Shown piece after piece: positions 1 to 6,544 of a stretch of 9,020 nucleotides of DNA. A program made the translations under genes and the position numbers. Source of the stretch: an uncultured Porphyromonas sp. (GTDB lineage Bacteria; Bacteroidota; Bacteroidia; Bacteroidales; Porphyromonadaceae). Under the pieces are notes generated by a model that had not been told where the DNA came from, did no database searches, and saw only the letters and a list, made by a program, of their open reading frames with translations. The stretch covers positions 1-9,020 of the forward strand of contig CAMFNC010000142.1 in NCBI GenBank assembly GCA_945965245.1, written 5' to 3'. Position 1 is the stretch's first letter, and each line of letters begins with the position of its first letter.

Positions 1-787
1 CTCGTATGGATAGGAAGAGCAGCAGCAATAAAATCAAACCCTGTCCGATGTTGATTCTTTTTTCTCCTCGGCGAGTGGTCGGATCGTCTTCCATTTCATC
101 TTGACTGACGGGCTTTCCCTCTTCGCATTGTGTTGTTTGCACTTCGTTATCGTCCAAAAGCCCCTCCAGACTGTTCATGATTTGGATGTGTGGATATACT
201 GCCAGTTCCATGGCTGTGGTCATGCCGTGGGTCACACCAGCAAAGTCTATCCCGGCGGCTTGAGCCGTTTCTGCATCTATTGTGCTATCGCCGATATATA
301 GCGTTTCTTCTCGGGCACAGTGCAGTTGATTGATGGCATATAGCAGACCTTCGGGCGAAGGCTTGTGTTCTGTTACATCCTCTCCGCCCACGATGATGTC
401 GAAAAAGTCTTCGGGGAAATGTTGGTTTAGCAATTCAAGGATGCGAAAGCGATATTTAGTGGAGATGATGCCCAGTTTTGCGCCGCGTTTTTTCAGTATG
501 GTCAATACTGCTTGTGTTTCCTCAAAGAGCACGGTGTTTACCGTCATATATGTATCGGCTTCCCGACCGTATTCGGTCTTAAGGAAGGCCAATTGTTCGG
601 CATCCGTTATCCCGGTAAGCAAGGAAAAAGAGTCTTCCAAAGTCTTCCCGATGGTGCGTTTGATGTCATCATCCGTTATTTCCGTATAACCGCGTCGGGT
701 GAGCACATTGCGAAAACAGATAACGATGCCACGTGAAGAATTGGCCAGTGTGTAATCGAAATCGAAAAGGTAGGTTGTATAGCTCAT
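1..787 (-). CDS. HAD-family phosphatase with C-terminal membrane segment (partial, runs off left edge)
   Basis: Start at 787; 262 codons stay open to the window edge, so the C-terminus is missing. I translated it by hand from the minus strand. All four HAD motifs are present: DFDYTLA (nucleophile D9, acid/base D11), S109-T110 in GIISTKYR, K142-P143 in HKPSPEGL, and G166-D167 with D171 in IGDSTIDAE. Order and spacing fit the phosphoglycolate phosphatase-like (Gph/PGMB) subfamily with an alpha-helical cap at about residues 15-85. The real substrate is unknown; sugar phosphates, phosphoglycolate or nucleotides are all possible. The HAD fold should end near residue 213. It is followed by an acidic, polar linker (about 214-246) and a Leu-rich hydrophobic stretch (about 248-260) that looks like a membrane helix, which is unusual for this normally soluble family. 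It lies 23 nt downstream of dacB on the same strand, so it is probably co-transcribed. Only a weak GGAAAT-type ribosome site precedes the ATG. Confidence 0.88.
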   Translation of the reverse strand, partial: MSYTTYLFDFDYTLANSSRGIVICFRNVLTRRGYTEITDDDIKRTIGKTLEDSFSLLTGITDAEQLAFLKTEYGREADTYMTVNTVLFEETQAVLTILKKRGAKLGIISTKYRFRILELLNQHFPEDFFDIIVGGEDVTEHKPSPEGLLYAINQLHCAREETLYIGDSTIDAETAQAAGIDFAGVTHGMTTAMELAVYPHIQIMNSLEGLLDDNEVQTTQCEEGKPVSQDEMEDDPTTRRGEKRINIGQGLILLLLLFLSIR

Positions 788-810
788 TGTAATTTCCGAA
801 ATTAAAACCA

Positions 811-2235
811 TTAGCGGAAATAAGATGAAAGGAATTGTTGGAATGCCAAGCGAGCAGCATCATTGCTGTGCTGTCCGTTAGCAAAATAAGCAATCTGATA
901 TATCTTGCCTTGCCATTTGGCATATCCGGCGTATGCCATCACGCCGTTGATGCTGCCGCTTTTGACTTGCAGTTTCAAATTTTTGGGTACGCGCAGACTG
1001 CGCACCGAGCCTTCTTGGCCGGCTTGGGGTAGGGTATAGAAAAACAAATCTCCGTCTTTGCGCATATCCAGCAGCAGTTTATTGACAGCAGATGGGGTGA
1101 TACGCCCCCGAGGAGCAAGTCCGCAACCGTCATAGAGGTCGATTTCCGAAGGAGAAACTTTCAGTGTGCCCACCCAATAATCCATCACATGAAAAGGTCG
1201 TCCTGCGGCTGCGGCAGCCATGCCTCCGCAGCGGTACTCCACTTCGCGCATCAACCCTTCGGCATAGCTGTTCACGCTTCGGAAATTGGTAATCCGTGCT
1301 ATCGTATCCAGGGGCAATGATTTGTATTGGAGAAGAGTTTTGCGAGGTGGCGTTTTCTCCGGCGAATAGTATCCTACGGGAGCACCTCCCATGCGTATGC
1401 CTTCGTTCTTCAGCGCATTCTGGAGCATGGCAGCTCCAAACGTGGCAGGGTCGGGCATGGACGAACGAAAACTGTAAATGCTTCTGCCAGCAGGTATCTC
1501 TACTTGATAAGCATAATTCTGACGAGGGAAAGAGAGCAGGAATGTTTTGTCGGTAGCCTTGTTGAATGAAGCATCCCGATTGACCGGTAAATCGGTGGGC
1601 GTCACAGATATTACCCGCGTATTGGATAGGCGGCTGTCCACCTTCACGTCCAAACTATTATCATTGATGTTGAATCCGAAAATGCCGGAACCGTAATAAT
1701 GTCCTAAGTCTTCGCTGGGCCAATGGTTGCTGATACCTTGTGTGCCAAAACGCGAGGCATCTACACGCACACCGCCGGAAACGGAATCGATCCCCATCGA
1801 GTACAATGCTTTTGCCAAATCCCGTTGCAGTCTGTTTCTGTCGTCAGGGATATAATGACTGTCTGGCGTGGGGTCACCACTGCCTTCCACCAGCAGGTAG
1901 CCGTTCAGTATGCGGTTCTGTACTCTGCCCACCATAAAAACCGTGGTCACGTAGCGAAAGTCCGGCCCCAATAGCCTCAATGCGGCTCCGGTGGTAAAAA
2001 GTTTTGTCACCGATGCTGGACAAAAGCGGTCTTGGGCATGGTAAGAAAAGAGCGGTGTGCCATTGTCCGAGCAAATCTGCAATCCAACAGATGCGTTCTG
2101 TTTTCTTTCGAAATTACGCAGCACCTTTTCTGCGTCGTTTCGTTGAGCTTGGATAGGATTATACATTGTCCCAAGAGCCAGCGATGTGAGCAGAAACAGG
2201 TTATGAATATGGGATAAAAAAGATTTTCGTTTCAT
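811..2235 (-). CDS. dacB: D-alanyl-D-alanine carboxypeptidase/endopeptidase, PBP4 type (peptidase S13)
   Basis: 474 aa, full length for the S13/PBP4 family. It removes the terminal D-Ala from peptidoglycan pentapeptides and/or cuts D-Ala-meso-DAP cross-links in the periplasm. An N-terminal signal peptide is visible: basic MKRK, a hydrophobic core at about 12-23, and probable cleavage after the Ala of PIQAQ near residue 30. The three penicillin-binding active-site motifs are present in order: SVTK (S75 nucleophile, K78), SVN (320-322) and KSG (425-427, the KTG box, followed by S428). The large insert between the first two motifs (about 110-310) is typical of S13. The family's DGSGL-like motif reads DGCGL here (369-373), and another Cys (C72) sits just before the nucleophile. 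The ATG at 2235 directly precedes the signal peptide. It is divergent from ung and is the first visible gene of a unit with the HAD gene downstream. Confidence 0.95.
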   Translation of the reverse strand: MKRKSFLSHIHNLFLLTSLALGTMYNPIQAQRNDAEKVLRNFERKQNASVGLQICSDNGTPLFSYHAQDRFCPASVTKLFTTGAALRLLGPDFRYVTTVFMVGRVQNRILNGYLLVEGSGDPTPDSHYIPDDRNRLQRDLAKALYSMGIDSVSGGVRVDASRFGTQGISNHWPSEDLGHYYGSGIFGFNINDNSLDVKVDSRLSNTRVISVTPTDLPVNRDASFNKATDKTFLLSFPRQNYAYQVEIPAGRSIYSFRSSMPDPATFGAAMLQNALKNEGIRMGGAPVGYYSPEKTPPRKTLLQYKSLPLDTIARITNFRSVNSYAEGLMREVEYRCGGMAAAAAGRPFHVMDYWVGTLKVSPSEIDLYDGCGLAPRGRITPSAVNKLLLDMRKDGDLFFYTLPQAGQEGSVRSLRVPKNLKLQVKSGSINGVMAYAGYAKWQGKIYQIAYFANGQHSNDAARLAFQQFLSSYFR

Positions 2236-2328
2236 TTATTTATCAGAAATAGGTAATTTTAATGCCATACAATTTACAAAAAACTTTGGTACGCCAAGAT
2301 TACGGGTCGGAATAATAGTATAGAAACA

Positions 2329-2997
2329 ATGAACGTAAGAATAGAATCCGGCTGGAAAGCCTTATTGGAACAAGAGTTTGAGCGTCCTTATTTCCTCACG
2401 CTCACCGAACGTATTCGCCATGAGTATGGTGGGATACATCCCATCTATCCTCCCGGCAGGCTCATTTTCAGAGCACTGGATTTGTGCCCGCCGGATCAGG
2501 TTCGTGTGGTCATATTGGGGCAGGACCCCTATCATGAACCCGGACAAGCCGAAGGTTTGGCCTTTTCGGTTCCAGACGGCATCCGAGTGCCGCCCAGTCT
2601 GCGCAACATCCTGCAAGAGGTGCAGCAGGATATGGGTAAAGCCTCGCAAATCCGGGGCGGACATCTCTTACCTTGGGTTCGTCAGGGTGTTTTATTGCTC
2701 AATGCCACGCTTACGGTTCGGGGCGGAATGGCCGGTTCGCACCAAGGACTGGGGTGGGAGACGTTTACTGACCGCATCATCGAAATTATCAATCGCCAAC
2801 GCCGGCATGTGGTCTTTATGCTTTGGGGTAGCTATGCCCGCCGTAAGGCAGCCATGATCAATCCATCCGAGCATTTAATATTGGAAGCCCCTCATCCTTC
2901 TCCATTGAGTGCACATCGCGGATTTTTCGGTTGTCGCCATTTCTCCAAAGCCAATCAATACTTGGTAAAAAACGGCATGTTGCCCATTGAGTGGTAG
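2329..2997 (+). CDS. ung: Uracil-DNA glycosylase (family 1)
   Basis: 222 aa, normal length for family 1 UDG. It cuts the N-glycosidic bond of uracil in DNA arising from cytosine deamination or dUMP misincorporation, starting base excision repair in the cytoplasm. Motifs: GQDPYH (64-69) with the water-activating D66; F79 in GLAFS, which stacks on uracil; N125 in LLLNATLTV, which recognises uracil; SHQGLGWETFTD (137-148); and HPSPLS (189-194) with catalytic H189 and the minor-groove Leu loop, followed by GFFGCRHFSKAN (198-209). The residue after GQDPYH is Glu rather than the more frequent Gly; I believe this variant occurs elsewhere in the family. The ATG gives the expected MNV- N-terminus, but no clear Shine-Dalgarno precedes it; the upstream bases are A-rich. 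It stands alone on the plus strand, divergent from dacB with 93 nt between them. No obvious terminator follows directly. Confidence 0.97.
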   Translation: MNVRIESGWKALLEQEFERPYFLTLTERIRHEYGGIHPIYPPGRLIFRALDLCPPDQVRVVILGQDPYHEPGQAEGLAFSVPDGIRVPPSLRNILQEVQQDMGKASQIRGGHLLPWVRQGVLLLNATLTVRGGMAGSHQGLGWETFTDRIIEIINRQRRHVVFMLWGSYARRKAAMINPSEHLILEAPHPSPLSAHRGFFGCRHFSKANQYLVKNGMLPIEW

Positions 2998-3099
2998 GCA
3001 TTTTCTATAACAGAACCAATTAGGCATAAAAAAGTGCAGTTTTATCCTCCTTTGGCAGGAACGGTATGGTATACTGAAAAATCTAACACATTTTGATTT

Positions 3100-3165
3100 C
3101 ATTTTATATATAAAACGCGCGCAATTTGTGCATAAAACGAATTCAATTTATACATAAATTTTTTG
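3100..3165. repeat. Three imperfect tandem 22-bp units (iteron-like)
   Basis: The units begin at 3100, 3122 and 3144. Each starts with CA and carries a 13-base core at the same offset: TTTATATATAAAA (3103-3115), TTTGTGCATAAAA (3125-3137) and TTTATACATAAAT (3147-3159). Pairwise core identity is 10 or 11 of 13. The first core lies within a perfect 14-bp palindrome (3102-3115); the others are imperfect palindromes. The exact 22-bp period, about two helical turns, would place the cores on one face of the DNA. AT-richness makes a chance resemblance possible. No gene on either strand starts next to them. Confidence 0.45.
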
Positions 3166-3233
3166 CCCCCTCCACAGGGGCATTGGTGCAAGCGCAAACA
3201 AGGTTCGGGCGTGAGCATTGGCAAAGATCCTTT

Positions 3234-3280
3234 AAAAACAAGAGAGGCTGTACCGAAACGATTGTTTCGATACAGCCCCT
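3234..3280 (-). terminator. Rho-independent terminator of the TonB-dependent receptor gene
   Basis: On the minus strand, 25 nt after the receptor stop codon, the arms 3280-3264 and 3259-3243 form a 17-bp stem with a 4-nt loop (AATC). A T-rich tail follows (CTTGTTTTT, down to 3234). The stem closes fully on the minus strand with two G-U wobbles (3253/3270 and 3245/3278). The same positions are C-A mismatches on the plus strand, which also lacks a good U-tract there. It therefore serves the receptor gene rather than ung, though weak two-way use cannot be excluded. Confidence 0.85.
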
Positions 3281-3304
3281 TTATTATGATAGATGGAGGT
3301 GTGA

Positions 3305-5635
3305 TTACAAGTTTAGGGTCAGGTCTAAACCGAACTGTAAGGGGTTGGCTTGCTGCAAGAAGTTATTCCCCATGGATTGGAAGTAGAATATGTTATGACG
3401 GCTATTGGTCAAATTCTGTCCCCAAGCCGACAGCGAAAATGCGCCGTGAGCAATGCCTATGCGCGCTCCCAGTGTAGCATAGGTGTTCTGACGAATGGTA
3501 TTGGCTTCGTCCCAGAAGATAGGGCCTGCACCACGCAGGTCCATCGTGCCGAAAAGGCAGTCGATGAAACGATTTTTAGCTAAACTTTCGTTGAAGCTCA
3601 GTTGGATGGTGAAGGTGTGTTGCGGAATGTATGGAAGGAATTTGCCTTTGAAATCGGTTTTTACCAACTGTTCTTTTACTTTGGATTCTTTGAAGTAGTT
3701 ATCGAATGTAGCATGCGTGTAGCCGTAATTGACGGTGGCGGCAAAGCTGCGATAAAGACGTGCACGCAGCGAAAGTTCGGCACCATAGCTGTTGGCTTTG
3801 CCAGCATTGGTAATGATACGGCCGGCACCGGAAGCCACAAATTGAGTCAGTTGGATGTCGGTGATTTTATTGTAGAATCCATTGACTGATACCATGATGC
3901 GGTTGCTCACGGGGTTGCAGCGCATACCCACTTCAAAACTGGTGGCATATTCCGGCGAGTAACCGGTCTGTCCGAGGTAATCGATTGTGGGCTGTGCTTG
4001 CGAACGTCCCATGGCCATCAAATCTTTTTGATAAGCCGATTGCACGGCATCGCTCATCATCTGCTCGTTATAGCCGCCGCCTTTGTAGCCGCGAGATACG
4101 GAAGCAAAAATCAGTTGATTGCCGAAGTTGTATTTGATGGCGAATTTGGGCAGTATCTGAAGGGTGGACTTATAGCCGTTGCCCTTAAGTACGGTGGGTT
4201 TGTCGTACCAGATGGTTTTCGCTCCCGGATGTTTGGGGGTAATGCCCACGCGGAAAGCAACATCGCTATAATAGTCCATAGACTGCATTTCATAGTCTAG
4301 GCGCAAACCTGCGCTGAAAGCCAGACCCGATATTAGCAAGTCTTTCCAAGTGCTTTCGTGATAGAATGCAAAGCCGGCATTGCCTTTGGCAAAGCGGTTG
4401 TTGTTAAAAGCACTTTTTGTGAGGTCGGCTTGGAGCACTATGGGCAGTTTGCCCGATGCGTTCAGTATATTGAATTGACGTTGCAGTATCATGGCTATAC
4501 CATCGGGTTTGAACTCCACGGGTACGGTCATGTCATTGTTTTCCGAGAAAGCGAATGCCCCGAAGCTCCAGTCGTAATATTGCTGATTGCGGCTTTTGAG
4601 TAATACCTCCTGTGAGAAGCTGCTCATCCGTTGATTTTGATTAATGGTAAACGCATTGGCCGGTGTATAATCCTGATCCATATACATCTCGTCTTTCAGC
4701 AAGGAGTAGCCGATGCCCGATTCCAGAACCACCTCGTTCCACTCTTGTGTGAAACGGATGCGATTGCTCAGTATGTTTCGTTTGTAGAGTCCGGGGTCGT
4801 TGTAATTGACCGGTTGCAGAACGTTTTGGGCATCCAATCTGCGATAGGGAAATGCTCCCTGATGGATGTAGTCATATTGTGAAGCCGCTTGCAGCAATCC
4901 GCCTTTTCCGGTGTTCCATTCCAATTTCAGCAATCCGCCTGCGGTCTGTTCGTTGTCGGCTTTTTGTCCGTTAAATTCGTTTTTGAAGAAACCATCTTTG
5001 CGGCTGTAATATCCGCCGAAGCTCAATCCCAAACGTTTGGAGAATTTATGACGATGTGTGGCAAAAGCACGATAGGTACCATTGTTGCCGGCAGTCAGTC
5101 GAATGTCTGTGCCCGGACGCTCGATGGGGGAAAAAGTGCGAATGTTGATGATACCGCCCATGGCATTGCGACCGTATAGCGTACCTTGTGGTCCATTGAT
5201 TATTTCGATGGATTGTACGCCTTGCATTTCGCTATTGAAAGCCGCTTTGTTCAATACCGGCACGCCATCCAGATACATTCCTATGGTTTGGCCGCTGCTG
5301 CGCGAACCTATACCACGCACATAGATGGCAGAGGTAAGTTTGGAGCCGTAGTCCGGCATATAGAAGTTGGGCACTACGCCGGTGAGGTCGGCTATGGAGT
5401 GCAAGTCCAATTGACGGATGCGTGTGGGGGTAATCAATTCATACGAACCGGCCAGTTTGTTGAGTTCGCCAGCTTGACGCATGATTTGCGATTTGCCCAA
5501 TACCTTCACTTCATCCAGTTCGTGTACGGCCAAAGTGTCCTTAGGGTTCGTGTCGGATAGGGGTGTGGCATGGGTCTCGCAAGCCATACCGAGGCTCAGC
5601 GCCATCATGCTGATACAGAGATAGAAATGTTTCAT
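3305..5635 (-). CDS. TonB-dependent outer-membrane receptor (siderophore/cofactor type, no SusD partner)
   Basis: 776 aa from the start at 5635. It is predicted to import a ligand across the outer membrane using TonB-ExbBD energy. The signal peptide is MKHFYLCISMMALSLGMA with likely cleavage after THA (residue 23). The stretch HELDEVKVLGK (38-48) resembles the TonB-box region. The plug domain covers about 60-168 and has the signature IEIINGPQGTLYGRNAMGG (143-161) and YVRGIGSRSSG (105-115). The remainder alternates aromatic and polar residues as in a 22-strand beta-barrel, ending with Leu rather than the common Phe. It lacks the N-terminal carboxypeptidase-like domain of SusC proteins and is shorter than them, and neither neighbour is SusD. 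This fits an iron-siderophore, haem or cofactor receptor, but the ligand cannot be assigned. The open frame extends back to 5734, but that start lies upstream of the promoter at 5679-5708. The ATG at 5635 follows AAAGG and begins a clean signal peptide. Confidence 0.93.
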   Translation of the reverse strand: MKHFYLCISMMALSLGMACETHATPLSDTNPKDTLAVHELDEVKVLGKSQIMRQAGELNKLAGSYELITPTRIRQLDLHSIADLTGVVPNFYMPDYGSKLTSAIYVRGIGSRSSGQTIGMYLDGVPVLNKAAFNSEMQGVQSIEIINGPQGTLYGRNAMGGIINIRTFSPIERPGTDIRLTAGNNGTYRAFATHRHKFSKRLGLSFGGYYSRKDGFFKNEFNGQKADNEQTAGGLLKLEWNTGKGGLLQAASQYDYIHQGAFPYRRLDAQNVLQPVNYNDPGLYKRNILSNRIRFTQEWNEVVLESGIGYSLLKDEMYMDQDYTPANAFTINQNQRMSSFSQEVLLKSRNQQYYDWSFGAFAFSENNDMTVPVEFKPDGIAMILQRQFNILNASGKLPIVLQADLTKSAFNNNRFAKGNAGFAFYHESTWKDLLISGLAFSAGLRLDYEMQSMDYYSDVAFRVGITPKHPGAKTIWYDKPTVLKGNGYKSTLQILPKFAIKYNFGNQLIFASVSRGYKGGGYNEQMMSDAVQSAYQKDLMAMGRSQAQPTIDYLGQTGYSPEYATSFEVGMRCNPVSNRIMVSVNGFYNKITDIQLTQFVASGAGRIITNAGKANSYGAELSLRARLYRSFAATVNYGYTHATFDNYFKESKVKEQLVKTDFKGKFLPYIPQHTFTIQLSFNESLAKNRFIDCLFGTMDLRGAGPIFWDEANTIRQNTYATLGARIGIAHGAFSLSAWGQNLTNSRHNIFYFQSMGNNFLQQANPLQFGLDLTLNL

Positions 5636-5678
5636 TGAATAACCTTTGTGATAAATTAATTTGTACGTATCTGTTTTA

Positions 5679-5708
5679 CAAAGGTATGCTTCGGATGATA
5701 TTGTACAA
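5679..5708 (-). promoter_or_regulatory. Bacteroides-type sigma-ABfr promoter for the TonB-dependent receptor
   Basis: Reading the minus strand, TTG (5708-5706) is followed by 19 nt and then TACCTTTG (5686-5679), a perfect match to the known Bacteroides -33 TTG and -7 TAnnTTTG consensus. Transcription would begin near 5675, leaving a leader of about 40 nt that carries AAAGG 8 nt before the ATG at 5635. This also excludes the longer upstream start at 5734. Confidence 0.82.
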
Positions 5709-5746
5709 AATAAATAGGATGATAATTCCATCAAAAGCCATCCGAA
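5690..5746. promoter_or_regulatory. GGATG repeats around the -33 element (possible operator)
   Basis: The octamer GGATGATA occurs exactly at 5693-5700 and 5717-5724, 24 bp apart, flanking the -33 TTG. TTCGGATG (5690-5697) also has a perfect inverted copy, CATCCGAA, at 5739-5746. Three related half-sites thus cluster from within the promoter spacer to about 30 bp upstream of the -33 element. They could bind a regulator of the receptor gene. They do not form a convincing Fur box. The link to regulation is inference. Confidence 0.35.
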
Positions 5747-5853
5747 AAGTCCGTTCTGTACGGTATTTGGAATGAATATGGAGGGATAAAACGTAATCCG
5801 TCCATTTGCATGCTGTCCGATGTGTTCTTCCCGAATTATCGGTAGGCAGGGCG

Positions 5854-6531
5854 TTATCTCTTTAGAATAAAAGTCTTGATGATATGGGGTAGGGAGTCGT
5901 TGAATAGAGATGGCTTTTTCATCCGTTTTTCATAGGGAATGGATAGCAGCAGAGCCATGGTAATTCCAACCACACTGCCCAATAAAATGTCATCGGCAAA
6001 ATGCTGGTTCAGGTAGACCCTTGAGAAACCTGTGAGCACGGCCAGAACCAAACAAATGAAAGCCATGGCCCTATTTTTCGTTAGCAGTGTAAGGCAAAGC
6101 ATCGTCAAAAAAACAGAAGAGGTGTGACCACTGGGAAATCCGTTATATCCGAAGAGTTCCACCCCTTGAACAAGTGGCAGTGTTATGTCGGGAAAGTTTT
6201 CCGAAAAATAAGTGCGAGGTCGCTGATGCGCAAAAATCAATTTCAGACTGTTGGTGACCAAGGCATTAAGCCCGAGCGATATCAGCAAATAAAGCGAAGC
6301 CCCCAAGCGGTAAAAAAGTAATGCTCCGGCTATGATGAAAGGAATGCAACCGCCAAAGTTGGTAATGACTTTGAAAAAAGTATCTAATTCGGGTGTGTGA
6401 TGAGCATTCAGCAGGAGGTGAAGCTCCTGCCGATTGTAGCTCATCAAAAGTACCGATAGTGTAATAAAGAATAGAGCATAAGGGACGAAAAACCATTTTA
6501 AGTACCCCTTGAGATGCAATCCTCGGTTCAT
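5854..6531 (-). CDS. PAP2-family membrane phosphatase
   Basis: 225 aa with about six hydrophobic segments (roughly 13-30, 56-75, 79-96, 137-152, 156-170, 182-197). The complete type-2 phosphatidic acid phosphatase signature is present: KX6RP (K97, R104, P105), PSGH (133-136) and SRX5HX3D (S170, R171, H177, D181). The two active-site histidines would be H136 and H177, near the periplasmic membrane face. The family includes undecaprenyl-diphosphate phosphatases (BacA-independent, PgpB/YbjG type), phosphatidylglycerophosphate phosphatases and the lipid A phosphatases LpxE/LpxF; the sequence alone does not separate these. It is the last gene of a tight operon, 13 nt after the GT2 gene. This favours a role in recycling the polyprenyl carrier or trimming lipid A phosphates alongside sugar transfer. 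An A-rich stretch (AAAAATAA) precedes the ATG. I see no strong terminator in the 218 nt downstream. Confidence 0.92.
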   Translation of the reverse strand: MNRGLHLKGYLKWFFVPYALFFITLSVLLMSYNRQELHLLLNAHHTPELDTFFKVITNFGGCIPFIIAGALLFYRLGASLYLLISLGLNALVTNSLKLIFAHQRPRTYFSENFPDITLPLVQGVELFGYNGFPSGHTSSVFLTMLCLTLLTKNRAMAFICLVLAVLTGFSRVYLNQHFADDILLGSVVGITMALLLSIPYEKRMKKPSLFNDSLPHIIKTFILKR

Positions 6532-6544
6532 TTATTTTTGAGGC

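Larger units (their letters stand above)
2998..3304. other. Intergenic region between convergent ung and TonB-dependent receptor
   Basis: This 307-nt stretch holds no convincing gene. Short open frames cross it, but they either overlap ung on the opposite strand or read through the terminator hairpin. It contains an AT-rich section with three 22-bp tandem units (3100-3165), a small hairpin (TGCCCC, 7-nt loop, GGGGCA, about 3164-3182) without a U-tract after it on either strand, a repeated GCATTGG (3180-3186 and 3215-3221), and the receptor gene's terminator (3234-3280). Confidence 0.7.

Noticed and set aside
2244..2272. Possible dacB promoter on the minus strand (TTG at 2272-2270, 18 nt, TATTTCTG at 2251-2244)
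   Set aside because: The -7 box has one mismatch and lies only 8 nt before the ATG, leaving almost no leader. The region is AT-rich, so chance is likely.
2875..3102. Minus-strand frame overlapping the 3' end of ung, with an AAAGGAGG sequence nearby (about 3046-3056)
   Set aside because: The Shine-Dalgarno-like sequence is about 20 nt from the nearest ATG downstream of it, and most of the frame is antisense to ung.
3164..3182. TGCCCC/GGGGCA hairpin as a terminator for ung
   Set aside because: The T-run precedes the stem on the plus strand instead of following it, and on the minus strand an A-run follows the stem. Neither fits an intrinsic terminator.
2998..3304. Cobalamin or other riboswitch near the receptor gene
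   Set aside because: No riboswitch core motifs are seen, and this region is downstream of the receptor. The receptor's leader of about 40 nt is too short for a known riboswitch.
3126..3386. Plus-strand open frame across the intergenic region into the receptor gene
   Set aside because: It reads through the terminator hairpin and the 3' end of the receptor gene on the opposite strand, has no ribosome site and resembles no known protein.
5636..5734. Longer N-terminus of the receptor starting at 5734
   Set aside because: It would begin upstream of the consensus promoter at 5679-5708, and it places 33 non-signal residues before a clean signal peptide at 5635.
5831..5842. CCGAATTATCGG palindrome just after the PAP2 stop as a terminator
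   Set aside because: The stem is only 4 bp and no T-tract follows on the minus strand.
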